A DNA stretch of 30,576 bases. Origin: a virus. Under the pieces are notes generated by a model. That model was not told the DNA's origin, ran no database searches, and saw nothing but the letters and a program-made list of their open reading frames with translations. The translations under genes were made by a program, and so were the position numbers. Positions 22,801 to 30,210 of the stretch are shown piece by piece. The stretch lies in the IMG/VR virus record IMGVR_UViG_3300025151_000180, positions 1-30,576 of that record. One strand, given 5' to 3'. Each line of letters starts with the position of its first letter. The stretch's first letter is position 1.

Positions 22801-23329
22801 GTCTATCAAATGCAGTGGTTGATATTGTTGCCTGTGTAATAAAAGGAGTATTGTCTTTTATATTTTTAACAGTTAAGTAAATTGCAGAGGTTGTAGAGGA
22901 AAGTTGTAAAGAGTACACAGAATATGCATAGTCTGCTTTAACAACTAAATTATGATGAACTGGATAATAAGAAGTTTGTTGCTCAACATGTTTAGTTTCT
23001 ATACTAGCAGGAGAGTATTTACCTTCAAATATAGCTTTTCCTAAACCTGGATTATTAGACAATGCTTTATTATTAGTAAGAATATAAAGATCATCTTTTA
23101 AAGAAGTTATAGATTGAATGTCAGTTATTGATTTTTTAAGATCGGTATAGTTATACCCATATTCGTCTTGAACCTTATTATATCCCTCTCTTTTTTCTAT
23201 TTCACCAAACTTATCAACTTGAATATTTTCTAATTCTTTTAAAGACCCAGGAGGTTCCTGTTTTGGGTCAATCTTTTGATTTATCCCTTTTGACAAAGGT
23301 ATAGCTACTCTTCCTTTTTGTAAAGCCAT
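19871..23329 (-). CDS. large tail hub / stabilisation protein
   Basis: The 1152-residue protein begins VAIPLSKGINQKIDPKQEPP then LENIQVDKFGEIEKREGY, the characteristic start of podovirus tail hub or stabilisation proteins (functional analogues of T7 gp12 or P22 gp10). The C-terminal half includes KNRLFLAGIEPSDHLIYFSK, LKKMDDKLIIFKERAIYMLT, LITSDIGCKFANSV and MFMSQKGIFLLNR, the repeated strand pattern of the beta-propeller core. It should close the portal channel below the adaptor and connect to the fibres. The length exceeds the usual 700-900 residues because of a long polar middle region. It is one of the longest genes in the window. Confidence 0.8.
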   Translation of the reverse strand: MALQKGRVAIPLSKGINQKIDPKQEPPGSLKELENIQVDKFGEIEKREGYNKVQDEYGYNYTDLKKSITDIQSITSLKDDLYILTNNKALSNNPGLGKAIFEGKYSPASIETKHVEQQTSYYPVHHNLVVKADYAYSVYSLQLSSTTSAIYLTVKNIKDNTPFITQATISTTAFDRPKIVSLGDKIVKFAIKKDGTNYFIGYNMSSPLSYTELTTDFSSAFNSISQTHADKIYDVSVNESEDCICLVHKTTAGKAEIISLFLNIAPAAADILQSDASFTSGSSTISAVGVTPITSNPKKNGVPTSTEDQGGFAVAYADANALALLTFDKFATNIHINSGFSHSGSGTGLWDLAIAPKAIIPMARDNNFTSGGTNGLAYDVYVDFSLSSTGTGTSNDKLFVIDNRTGTYASQSFTTTTFSSNYVNAMTSATSIWSPVSYADFPSCNKQRISVWRHYADLDGTSAGDFTKQFSCVTGTITAKPYLVDGNPILPIGKRVDNQDAYYLWSVEDYDTGLNIPVGVMSYGTAETYYPYDSTLGGLSGVPGVSIDSDGHVHIPTNQKGRIESNDGSFFTFPVPSITKVSYDFSVANQNEQVAGNLIVAGSQLFSSDQMRFQEHNFVQGVSALYVYSESLTTTGTNHPFVQNGVYNYYAAFRYEDHSGNIHRSSLSPQFSFQLGSTTNYQNIDILIPMVNFTAKYEYATFIELYRTTNGGTLFYKVSDQNLTTSFRANRNQRDHNYILIRDTITDDDLQDNELLYTTGGVLENSVAPAASIMASYKNRLFLAGIEPSDHLIYFSKSIQGNVYDTTPVEFSDSLTLEVPTDGGAIVALKKMDDKLIIFKERAIYMLTGEGPNNLGEQNDFIEPQLITSDIGCKFANSVAFMPKGLMFMSQKGIFLLNRSLGIEYIGAPAEDYRDLTITKTTVVPKKSEVRFLASDGPTAIYNYLLNMWYTYTDHRGNSSCLVGDDYFLASYKDKIYKQVSTTSSFDGAIVPMKVETGWLSFAGIQGFQRVYRMLLLGEYKSPHKLLIKIAYNYDDVWQQEKLVDVTSYTESYTYGSPSTGTQNTYGDPSGTSAIAYGGKDNTQYQIRLNFAKQKCESIKICIEEIEGSNSSGDAESAGPGFTLSNLSFIVGTKEGDFKIKQSRVFGSTSIT

Positions 23330-23338
23330 TAGTAACCC

Positions 23339-24004
23339 TTAGTTTTGCATTCTAAACCATTTTGTAGATCCATCAGTAACTACTATGGCATGACCGTAAT
23401 TTGTAGATATAGTAAAGTTTCCACCTGCTGTACCACCGTCTATGCTATCTGTTCCTGAAGCTGTAATAGTTACGGCTCTTGTTCCTGCCGCACCGCCACC
23501 GTCTTTTATGTAATAAAACCTTCCTTCTGCTTGAGAGGAAGCTGATGGTAAAGTTAAAGCTACTGTAGTTGTTCCTGTTCCAGCTGCATTTATAAAAGAA
23601 ATACCAGAAGCAGCAGGAATGCTATAAGTAGAGCTTGTTCCAGTTGTGTAATAACTTAAAGTATTTGAATCTCCTTTTACTAATCCATCTTTTGTTATTT
23701 GTACTGAAGCTGTAGAGTTTCTCCAGTGTAGATCATTTCCTTTACTGTAAATTGACCTAGCAGTAGTAGAGTCTGAGCCTTGATCTTCAAATACAGTATA
23801 TTTAAGTTCAGTAGCACTATTTCCATTAAATTCAACATCAGCATTAATATTAAGACCAGCAGAAGGAATACTCTTACCTTGAGTACTGTGGTCATGATCA
23901 TCTAGATCAACGAAAGCATTGTTAAGAGTTGTAGCCCAAGTTGGTCCAAGTGTGGTACCTACATCAGGTAAAGTTAAATTTAAAAATGTTCCTGAGCTTG
24001 CCAT
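23339..24004 (-). CDS. fibre-like structural protein with HxH motif
   Basis: The 221-residue protein begins MASSGTFLNLTLPDVGTTLG and has LDDHDHSTQGKSI near residues 33-45, a possible His-metal site (D-H-D-H) seen at the trimer interface of several phage fibres. The rest is a beta-rich fibre shaft and head ending TNYGHAIVVTDGSTKWFRMQ. This domain order occurs in podovirus proteins that link the tail hub and fibres. It is directly upstream of the tail hub gene (nine bases). Confidence 0.65.
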   Translation of the reverse strand: MASSGTFLNLTLPDVGTTLGPTWATTLNNAFVDLDDHDHSTQGKSIPSAGLNINADVEFNGNSATELKYTVFEDQGSDSTTARSIYSKGNDLHWRNSTASVQITKDGLVKGDSNTLSYYTTGTSSTYSIPAASGISFINAAGTGTTTVALTLPSASSQAEGRFYYIKDGGGAAGTRAVTITASGTDSIDGGTAGGNFTISTNYGHAIVVTDGSTKWFRMQN

Positions 24005-24013
24005 TATGTTCTC

Positions 24014-24337
24014 CTAAAATATCCAAAAATCTGTGTTTGTTGTTGCTGCTGAACCCTTGAGTATTAAAAATTTATCTCTGTTTGGATTAGCAGTTGTAGA
24101 CTCATAAACTTCTCCTGCTTCATTTTTTCTAATAACAATCCAACCTATAGGCTCTCTACCAAGTTTATGATTTACTACAGTGTCTCCAGTTCCTAAGTCT
24201 GCACCTTTTATAACTACTCCATTTATAATTGGAGAGTTAGCAATTTGTTGAACAGAAGTGTTAACATTACTTTGAGTTTGTGTAATATTTTGATTCTGAG
24301 GATCAATTTGTTTAACAAATGATTTTATACCAGCCAT
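24014..24337 (-). CDS. small fibre or tail-associated protein
   Basis: The 107-residue protein has a helical, Gln/Asn-rich N-terminus (QIDPQNQNITQTQSNVNTSV) and a C-terminal beta part with GTGDTVVNHKLGREPIGWIV (about 70-89) and NRDKFLILKGSAATTNTDFW. The NHxLGRxPxGWIVI pattern recurs in small tail proteins of podoviruses, where it forms a compact beta domain. It overlaps the adaptor gene end by one base and may contribute to the tail knob. Confidence 0.65.
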   Translation of the reverse strand: MAGIKSFVKQIDPQNQNITQTQSNVNTSVQQIANSPIINGVVIKGADLGTGDTVVNHKLGREPIGWIVIRKNEAGEVYESTTANPNRDKFLILKGSAATTNTDFWIF

Positions 24338-25068
24338 CAGGTCGTCCTTGTATACATAAATTCATCATTAGCAACATAAATATCACTAACTGATATAGGA
24401 TGTCCTGCATCTCTATTATTAGCAGCTTCTTCTATTCTTCTTTTCATATCAGCTTTTTGTTTTAGAAGAACACTGACATCACTTTCTTCTTTTTGTAAAC
24501 ACTTTATAGCTGCGTCTATTACTACATATTCTGCATAGCCATTTATATCATCATAAGTATCAGTAGATGTAGATGGTGTTCCAGCAGTAAATTGTTGAGC
24601 AGTTGGTATGTACCATATTCTAACTTCAGTAACACCATCAGGAGTAGGAGTAAAAACTACACTACTACCTACCATTCTATATCTTACATTTGTTAAACCT
24701 AGAAGACTCCAAGTTCCCCAATTGTTGTATAAGTTTCTTTCGTTAAAGTTAAATGGTCTTAAGGTAAAATAATCTGAACCATTTATCTTTGCATCTACTC
24801 CTCTAAGTTTGTAAAAATCTGTGATATTTATGTTCTCAGTTGAAGTAGAATCATTTATAGGATAAGTATCTTTGTTTGCAGCAGTGTTAAAAGTTTTACT
24901 GCTGACATAGTAATCTTGTCCATAAGTTTGAACTAACAGGTCATGTAGCTCTGCTATTCCTGCATTAATGTAGGTTTGTACTTCTAGGTCAGAGACAAAA
25001 AGATTGTCTTCCATGTCTGCCCTTTGCCGTACCCTAGCTAATAATTTAGGCTCAGTTATAGCCGCCAT
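24337..25068 (-). CDS. head-tail adaptor protein (gp4-like)
   Basis: The 243-residue protein (starting at the ATG, 25068) opens MAAITEPKLLARVRQRADME and then FVSDLEVQTYINAGIAELHD, the helical start of podovirus adaptors that dock under the portal. A beta domain follows (VRYRMVGSSVVFTPTPDGVT, WYIPTAQQF), then EYVVIDAAIKCLQKEESDVS. The longer frame beginning with TTG at 25104 would read through a terminator hairpin and adds only a weak Gly/Pro lead. A GGGGG run lies five bases before the ATG. The ring formed by this protein receives the tail hub. Confidence 0.8.
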   Translation of the reverse strand: MAAITEPKLLARVRQRADMEDNLFVSDLEVQTYINAGIAELHDLLVQTYGQDYYVSSKTFNTAANKDTYPINDSTSTENINITDFYKLRGVDAKINGSDYFTLRPFNFNERNLYNNWGTWSLLGLTNVRYRMVGSSVVFTPTPDGVTEVRIWYIPTAQQFTAGTPSTSTDTYDDINGYAEYVVIDAAIKCLQKEESDVSVLLKQKADMKRRIEEAANNRDAGHPISVSDIYVANDEFMYTRTT

Positions 25069-25077
25069 AAAACCCCC

Positions 25078-25104
25078 AAAAAGAGGAGGGCTTGCGCCCC
25101 CCAA
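25078..25104 (-). terminator. rho-independent terminator, GNRA loop
   Basis: On the minus strand GGGGGGC, loop GCAA and GCCCTCC (one G-U pair) are followed by TCTTTTT. It follows the stop of the small charged gene at 25105 by one base and precedes the adaptor gene. It would partly separate capsid-decoration transcripts from the tail genes. Confidence 0.75.
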
Positions 25105-25371
25105 TTAGTAATCGTCTTTAACACATTTTTTGATGAACATCTTGAGACATTCTGAGAACATATCTTTGTCTTTTTCTTCCATGGCTTTGAACATTCCGTC
25201 TACTTCTTCTTTGTACTTCTCGTAAACTTCACTGTCTTTATGTTCTTCATCATGCTTACCTTCCATGAAGTCTTCGTTAGATTCCTTTCCTTTGCCGTAG
25301 TGGTCTTTCATCTTTTCAATGATGATAGAAACCATACCGCCTTTGTCTTTCTTAGGACCCATCATAATCAT
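25105..25371 (-). CDS. small charged protein of unknown function
   Basis: The 88-residue protein is very rich in Lys, Glu, Asp and Met (DHYGKGKESNEDFMEGKHDE, then EVDGMFKAMEEKDKDMFSEC) and helical, ending in FIKKCVKDDY with one cysteine nearby. Starts at Met1, Met3 or Met4 are all possible; AAGGGGG precedes Met1. It sits between the two terminators, co-transcribed with the decoration-like gene, so a structural or assembly-related role is likely. No family is recognised. Confidence 0.6.
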   Translation of the reverse strand: MIMMGPKKDKGGMVSIIIEKMKDHYGKGKESNEDFMEGKHDEEHKDSEVYEKYKEEVDGMFKAMEEKDKDMFSECLKMFIKKCVKDDY

Positions 25372-25382
25372 AACAGACCCCC

Positions 25383-25811
25383 TTAGCTAACACCTACACC
25401 TGGAAGGGCAGAGTTTTTAAGAACAAACATGAAATGAACAACTTCACCTGAACCAATTTCAGCAGCAGCTCCGTTTTTATCTAGAGCGATAAAATTAACT
25501 GTACCGTTAGTAGAAACAGTTGGAGCACCTTTTAGTTGAAAAGCCATACCACCTGAAGCACCACCTAGAGCTGTTGATTTTTGGATGTCAAAGTAACCGC
25601 CAAAAAAGTGACTGTATAAATCAGTATCACCACTTGGAACACCAAGAACTATTGAATAGTCTCCTGCACTATTTCTAGTTACACTTTTTACACCAACACT
25701 TTTTGAAGCAGAAAGAGTAGGAGCACCTGATGAACCTACATCGAACTGTCCATGAATTATTTTTATTTCTTTATCTAAGGCTTGTAGCCTTTGAAAACTT
25801 CTATTTGCCAT
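25383..25811 (-). CDS. probable capsid decoration protein
   Basis: The 142-residue protein has a helical lead (FQRLQALDKEIKIIHGQFDV) and a beta body including KSVTRNSAGDYSIVLGVPSG (42-61) and GSGEVVHFMFVLKNSA near the end. This is the size and fold pattern of small beta head-decoration proteins encoded beside capsid genes. AAAGGAG with good spacing precedes the ATG, and it has its own terminator-bounded transcript segment with the next small gene. Decoration is inferred from position, size and beta content. Confidence 0.6.
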   Translation of the reverse strand: MANRSFQRLQALDKEIKIIHGQFDVGSSGAPTLSASKSVGVKSVTRNSAGDYSIVLGVPSGDTDLYSHFFGGYFDIQKSTALGGASGGMAFQLKGAPTVSTNGTVNFIALDKNGAAAEIGSGEVVHFMFVLKNSALPGVGVS

Positions 25812-25850
25812 TTTTTTTCTCCTTTAGTCAGAGTGGAAGCGACCACGCTG

Positions 25851-25884
25851 CGAAAAAAAGAGAAGCCCCGAAAGGCTTCCCTAA
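25851..25884 (-). terminator. rho-independent terminator after the capsid gene
   Basis: On the minus strand GAAGCC and GGCTTC pair around TTTCGG, and the stem is followed by TC and seven Ts. It begins about ten bases after the stop of the major capsid gene. Such a signal after the capsid gene fits an arrangement in which the most abundant transcript ends or is stabilised there. Confidence 0.8.
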
Positions 25885-25893
25885 TTAATTAAA

Positions 25894-27075
25894 TTAAGAT
25901 AAAGCAACTCTTACGTTGAAACCAGGAGCACGACACCCTAACTGAGCGTAGTATCCAATTCTAGCTTCAACAGCATCAGCTGTAGACTCTCTTAGGAACT
26001 TAAGTCCATCAGAGTCAAGAATCTTAGGAGCTTTACCAAGAGAGTAAAGTTTCCAAACATCCATTTGAAGCATATAAGCAACACCGTTCGGACAGTTTTG
26101 ATCTGGAACAACCTTGATTGGTCCTCTAGGTCCGTGAACTAGTATTCCTCTAAACCCGATTTCAGGGTTAACTTTAACGTCAACATAAGAAACCTTTGAG
26201 CCTAAGGCTTTTTCAAGGTCTGCAAAGTTGTTGTAGTTGATAAAACAAACATCAGGCTTTCCACCTTCTCTAGCAACTCTAGCAGCAGCACCGATAAGAG
26301 CTTCTTCGATAGGAAGTGATGAACCATCAAATCTGATACCACCAAGTCTGGTAGAATCTGAAGATCTGTTAACACCAAAGAAAGAGTCAGTAGACCCAGG
26401 AGCAGATGATGGAAGCCATCCACCTAGACCAGTAAGTTTGTTGTCTTTGTCACCATCAACATAGATAGCTTCGGTAGCAGTAGCACCTGAAGCAGCAGAA
26501 AGAAGGATAACACCTGTGTCTCTGTTGATAGTAGAAATTTCTTTGTTAGTAGTAGCTGTACCAAAGTTTAACTGCATACCAACTTCAAAGTTAGTAATGT
26601 CTTGGATAGTAGCTAGAGTAACAGTATCGTTAGAAGCAGTAGTAGTAGCTAGTGAACCAACAACACCGATTTGACCTGAACCGTCTCCATAAAGAGCGAT
26701 AGCAAGTGAACGAGTAGCAGCTTCGATAGCTCCATCAATTTCGAAAGTAGCAGCTTCGATAAATGCATTAGCATTACCTTTTGAAGCTTCGATAGTTTCG
26801 TTAGAGATAGAAGCGATAGCATAGTCAGCTTTTCTAGTTAGTAAAAATGCTTTTAACTGAGAAGCAGATTTGTTAGAAACTGCATCAGCAAAAGTAGCAG
26901 ACCGACCCATTGGAAGTCCGTACTTTACAGGAAGCTTGAGGTTTTCACCACCAAAGTCTTCATACTTTGAAATCATGGCTAAGAATGGGTTATCCTTGTA
27001 TACCATGTTTTCGATTTTTTCGTCTGTGTAATGCTGCTTAAGAGCCGCAGCAAAAGTTGTCATATTAAGTGCCAT
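25894..27075 (-). CDS. major capsid protein, HK97-fold
   Basis: The 393-residue protein fits podovirus HK97-type capsid proteins: an N-terminal arm (MTTFAAALKQHYTDEKIENM), a region with DNPFLAMISKYEDFGGENLK at about 28-47, a long central part, and a P-domain/A-domain end with KPDVCFINYNNFADLEKALG, EIGFRGILVHGPRGPIKVVP and YYAQLGCRAPGFNVRV. There is no separate protease-cleaved lead; a scaffold gene lies directly upstream. Codons such as ATC, AAC and TTC are more frequent here than in neighbouring genes, as expected of a highly expressed gene. A terminator follows. Confidence 0.85.
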   Translation of the reverse strand: MALNMTTFAAALKQHYTDEKIENMVYKDNPFLAMISKYEDFGGENLKLPVKYGLPMGRSATFADAVSNKSASQLKAFLLTRKADYAIASISNETIEASKGNANAFIEAATFEIDGAIEAATRSLAIALYGDGSGQIGVVGSLATTTASNDTVTLATIQDITNFEVGMQLNFGTATTNKEISTINRDTGVILLSAASGATATEAIYVDGDKDNKLTGLGGWLPSSAPGSTDSFFGVNRSSDSTRLGGIRFDGSSLPIEEALIGAAARVAREGGKPDVCFINYNNFADLEKALGSKVSYVDVKVNPEIGFRGILVHGPRGPIKVVPDQNCPNGVAYMLQMDVWKLYSLGKAPKILDSDGLKFLRESTADAVEARIGYYAQLGCRAPGFNVRVALS

Positions 27076-27101
27076 TTTTAAACTCCTTTAAGTTTAGTAA
27101 A

Positions 27102-27968
27102 TTATTCATCCCATTGTAACATTCGTGCCATTTCTCTTTTTGATTCTTCATCAGATAACTTTTTTGCTACTCTTTCATTCGCCTGAGCAGAATGGGCGTT
27201 CGACAGTGTTACTTGCGATTGTCTCTGTGGTTGTTGCTCAAAGTCTCCAGTGTTAAACTTGGAACGAAGTTTACCTAGACTTAGGAGCTTTTCAGCTTCC
27301 TCTTCTAAATAACTTTCTACTGCTTGGGCAGCCTCTTCTATATCTAAGATTTTGCCTGTTTCATTGTAGTGTTCTTCAATTACGTCGTAAACTACATCTT
27401 TTGCTTCGTTTGCTTGTATTAATTCAAACTGTTCAGGCTTAGAATTAACAAAAGCTTCGATTTCATTTTTGAAACCCGTTTCAATTTCATCGTAACGTCT
27501 TTGCTCATCGTTCTTTTCTTTCTCTATAATTCTTTCTTCTAACTCTTTATATTTAGATTTATAGTCATTCTCTAGTTCTTCACGCATCAACCTCATTTGC
27601 ATATCAGGGGTAAGTTTCCCATCATTTAATGCTAACTCAGTTAATTTGTCATAGCTAAGACCCATTTCTTCTAGTGCTTTCAAAGGGTTTTGTTTTAACC
27701 TGTACTCAAAAGGAAGCTCTGGTTCTTTCTGAACTTCTTGCTTTGGTTGAAACCTTGACTCTAGTTCAGCAATCCTTTTGTCATACTCTGCTTCTTTTGC
27801 TCTAATCTCTTTTTCTCGTCTGCTCAAAGCAGCAAACTTACGGTTAAATTCATCCCGATCTGGGTTACTTGCTTGTTCTAATGATTGCTCTACTTCTTCA
27901 GCAGCATCTACTGAGGAATTTTGATTCTCTATGACATCGTTAAGATGTTCATGACTATTAGACTCCAT
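27102..27968 (-). CDS. capsid scaffolding protein
   Basis: The 288-residue acidic protein is largely coiled coil (KFAALSRREKEIRAKEAEYD, then ELENDYKSKYKELEERIIEK) with an unstructured Gln/Ser region near 240-260 and a short basic and acidic C-terminal helix (KKLSDEESKREMARMLQW) that would bind the capsid shell. Position between portal and capsid, length and composition all fit podovirus scaffolds. It is separated from the portal gene by about 67 bases containing two small hairpins without T-runs. Confidence 0.8.
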   Translation of the reverse strand: MESNSHEHLNDVIENQNSSVDAAEEVEQSLEQASNPDRDEFNRKFAALSRREKEIRAKEAEYDKRIAELESRFQPKQEVQKEPELPFEYRLKQNPLKALEEMGLSYDKLTELALNDGKLTPDMQMRLMREELENDYKSKYKELEERIIEKEKNDEQRRYDEIETGFKNEIEAFVNSKPEQFELIQANEAKDVVYDVIEEHYNETGKILDIEEAAQAVESYLEEEAEKLLSLGKLRSKFNTGDFEQQPQRQSQVTLSNAHSAQANERVAKKLSDEESKREMARMLQWDE

Positions 27969-28035
27969 TTTTACTCCTTTAGCTTAATGGGCTACGCCCG
28001 ATCAATGTGATCTATTAATTGTATTCCTATTATAA

Positions 28036-29961
28036 TTACTCTATAATCTCTTCTTGTACTTCTTCATCTACCTGTATTTCTTCTTCTGGAGCTTCTAATT
28101 CACTTAAATCTATGGCTCCAGTTGTTAATACGTTTGTATCCTGCGGTATGTCTTCAGCTACTTCAGCAGCAGCAGTTTGTGCTCCAGCTTCAGCTAACTC
28201 TTGTGTAAGTTCTTGTGGACTTGGTACCTGTTCTCTAGCTCTTTCTAGTAAATTTTGACAGTCTTCCATGTATTGTCTTAGAAGTTCTAGTCTATCGTCT
28301 GGAGCACCTTGAACTTTGTACATTAAATAAGCTTGTTGTGTTTTTCTTAGACAGTTTTCAAGATTTTGGTATGGTTCAGGTGGGAAGTACTCACCTTTGT
28401 CCATCATTGTTTCTAATATTTTATCTAAATTAGTAGCATCTGCATTCAACATATTCATAGATGCTTCTAAGTCTGGAAAATCTAACAGCTTGAGAGCGTC
28501 TTCTTTTCCTATAAAACCTGCGGTTAGTAAATCTTGAACATCTGCTAATCTTGCAGATGGAGTAGTTGATAAGGCAGAGGTAGGAAAAATTTGCATCATG
28601 TACTTATCTGCATCCATGTTGACATCTTTCCAACTTATACTTTCTATAAATTTACCATCTTTGGCTTTAACTTTGAAATCTCCTTCAGATTCATACAAGT
28701 CTTTAGCCATGTCTATCATAATTTCAGCAGCGTTCATAAAACATTTTTCATATCTTTTAGCTACTGCCATAAATCTTTCTGTTTCTAAGTCATTGTATTC
28801 TCTTAAGGCTTTACCTGAGTCTAAGCCAGCAGGTTTCAAAGATGAAGCAGCTAATTGAGAAATACCTGATATTTCGTAAGCTCTCTGGTACAGACGATCT
28901 AGATGAGAGAATAATTCACCTGGAATACCACCAAGAGGTGCATAAGCTGGGGGAGTTCCTGCATATTTTATAACTCCACCAATTCTGTTATTTAAATGAG
29001 AAGAAACAATTTTAGAACTTGCTTCTACTAATAATTTTGGAACACTGACAAGGTGCATTGATACTTGTATTGTTCTTAGTATTTTATTAATCTCTAACTG
29101 AATACCTTGTAGTTGTTCACATAGACCTTGACCAAAAAATCCTACAGGTCTTTCACCCCATCTAAAAAATACAAATGGGTAGTAGTCTTTATCATACTCT
29201 TCTTCAAAGAGAGTAGCACTAGAAATACAAATAGTGTGTTTACCGTCTTTAGCATCTGGTCCAGATTTTAAGTGCCAGGACTCTATGACTTTGATCATGT
29301 CTTTAGATGTAGCAGATTGACCATAACTTTGAGAGTCTGGATAGGAAGCCACATCTATCTGAGCTTCAAACTCAGGAAACATAGCTTTTAGGACTGATTT
29401 TTCTATAAATTTTTCTTGATGTACTTGGCGTGGTTTTCCATAGTAAGCTTCGATATCGTCTACTTTGATTTCACTAATTATCACTCTTTCTGTTTTTATT
29501 TCTCCGTCTTCTATAAATATCTTGATACATCCGGTACCAAAGATACAAGCATCTTGAAATGCCATGGTAGCTTTTTCATAAAACTCTGAGTAAGAATAAA
29601 TGCCTTCAACAAATTTAGTAAGCTTTTTCGCTTTACGTTGTAGACTGAAATCACCCCCTGAAGTCAAGAAAGTAGCTTTAGGTTTGTTTTTAGTTATTTT
29701 TGATACTACCGTATCAATGAGAGACTGTATTACGTTAAGAGTTACCCTATTGGTTACGTTGTAAGAAGCTTCTATTCTACTGTATGTGTAAGCACCTAGA
29801 CCCATTTGTTGGTAGTTTCCATATAGTCTAGCAAATCTAAGATTATCTGCTTCTCTATAGGTTTGTCTATTATCTAAGGCACTTACGTAGGCAAAAAGTT
29901 CTTGGTATAAATTGTTTTTATTGGCAAGCCACCACCGACTTCCATTTATTTCGTAATTCAA
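28036..29961 (-). CDS. portal protein
   Basis: The 641-residue protein has TNRVTLNVIQSLIDTVVSKI (about 71-90), CIFGTGCIKIFIEDGEIK (about 139-156) and FFRWGERPVGFFGQGLCEQL followed by GIQLEINKILRTIQVSM. These are hallmarks of podovirus portals, the wing and stem region preceding the crown. The C-terminal part becomes acidic (EEEIQVDEEVQEEIIE) and probably reaches into the capsid interior. Gene order terminase, small gene, portal, scaffold, capsid supports the call. Twelve copies would form the ring at one capsid vertex. Confidence 0.85.
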   Translation of the reverse strand: MNYEINGSRWWLANKNNLYQELFAYVSALDNRQTYREADNLRFARLYGNYQQMGLGAYTYSRIEASYNVTNRVTLNVIQSLIDTVVSKITKNKPKATFLTSGGDFSLQRKAKKLTKFVEGIYSYSEFYEKATMAFQDACIFGTGCIKIFIEDGEIKTERVIISEIKVDDIEAYYGKPRQVHQEKFIEKSVLKAMFPEFEAQIDVASYPDSQSYGQSATSKDMIKVIESWHLKSGPDAKDGKHTICISSATLFEEEYDKDYYPFVFFRWGERPVGFFGQGLCEQLQGIQLEINKILRTIQVSMHLVSVPKLLVEASSKIVSSHLNNRIGGVIKYAGTPPAYAPLGGIPGELFSHLDRLYQRAYEISGISQLAASSLKPAGLDSGKALREYNDLETERFMAVAKRYEKCFMNAAEIMIDMAKDLYESEGDFKVKAKDGKFIESISWKDVNMDADKYMMQIFPTSALSTTPSARLADVQDLLTAGFIGKEDALKLLDFPDLEASMNMLNADATNLDKILETMMDKGEYFPPEPYQNLENCLRKTQQAYLMYKVQGAPDDRLELLRQYMEDCQNLLERAREQVPSPQELTQELAEAGAQTAAAEVAEDIPQDTNVLTTGAIDLSELEAPEEEIQVDEEVQEEIIE

Positions 29962-29970
29962 TTTTTACCC

Positions 29971-30201
29971 CTACGGATTAGAAGACCAAAACAGGAGTTC
30001 ATCGTCTTCTTTCTTCTGTTGTTCTTCTTCAAATTTTGATTCGTCTGATACAGTTTGTATTTTTTCTGCGTAATCTTGGATATTTTCTACAAACGCTAAC
30101 TCTGAGAGTTCAAATTGAACACCGTCAATTTTAAATGATTTTACTTTATGTTCTTTACACCATTCTATAAACAGCTTAACATCTTCTAAATTTTCTAACA
30201 T
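29971..30201 (-). CDS. small protein between terminase and portal
   Basis: The 76-residue acidic protein has KLFIEWCKEHKVKSFKIDGV (about 9-28) and then QFELSELAFVEN, with a Glu/Lys tail ending ELLFWSSNP. The start lies nine bases from the end of the terminase gene and its end is nine bases from the portal gene. Genes of this size and position recur in related phages, but their function is unknown; an assembly helper is possible. Confidence 0.65.
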   Translation of the reverse strand: MLENLEDVKLFIEWCKEHKVKSFKIDGVQFELSELAFVENIQDYAEKIQTVSDESKFEEEQQKKEDDELLFWSSNP

Positions 30202-30210
30202 AGCTGTCTC

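Noticed and set aside
27969-28035. Two small hairpins (GGGC/GCCC and GATC/GATC) between portal and scaffold genes
   Set aside because: Four-base stems without a T-run; too weak to call as terminator or regulator.
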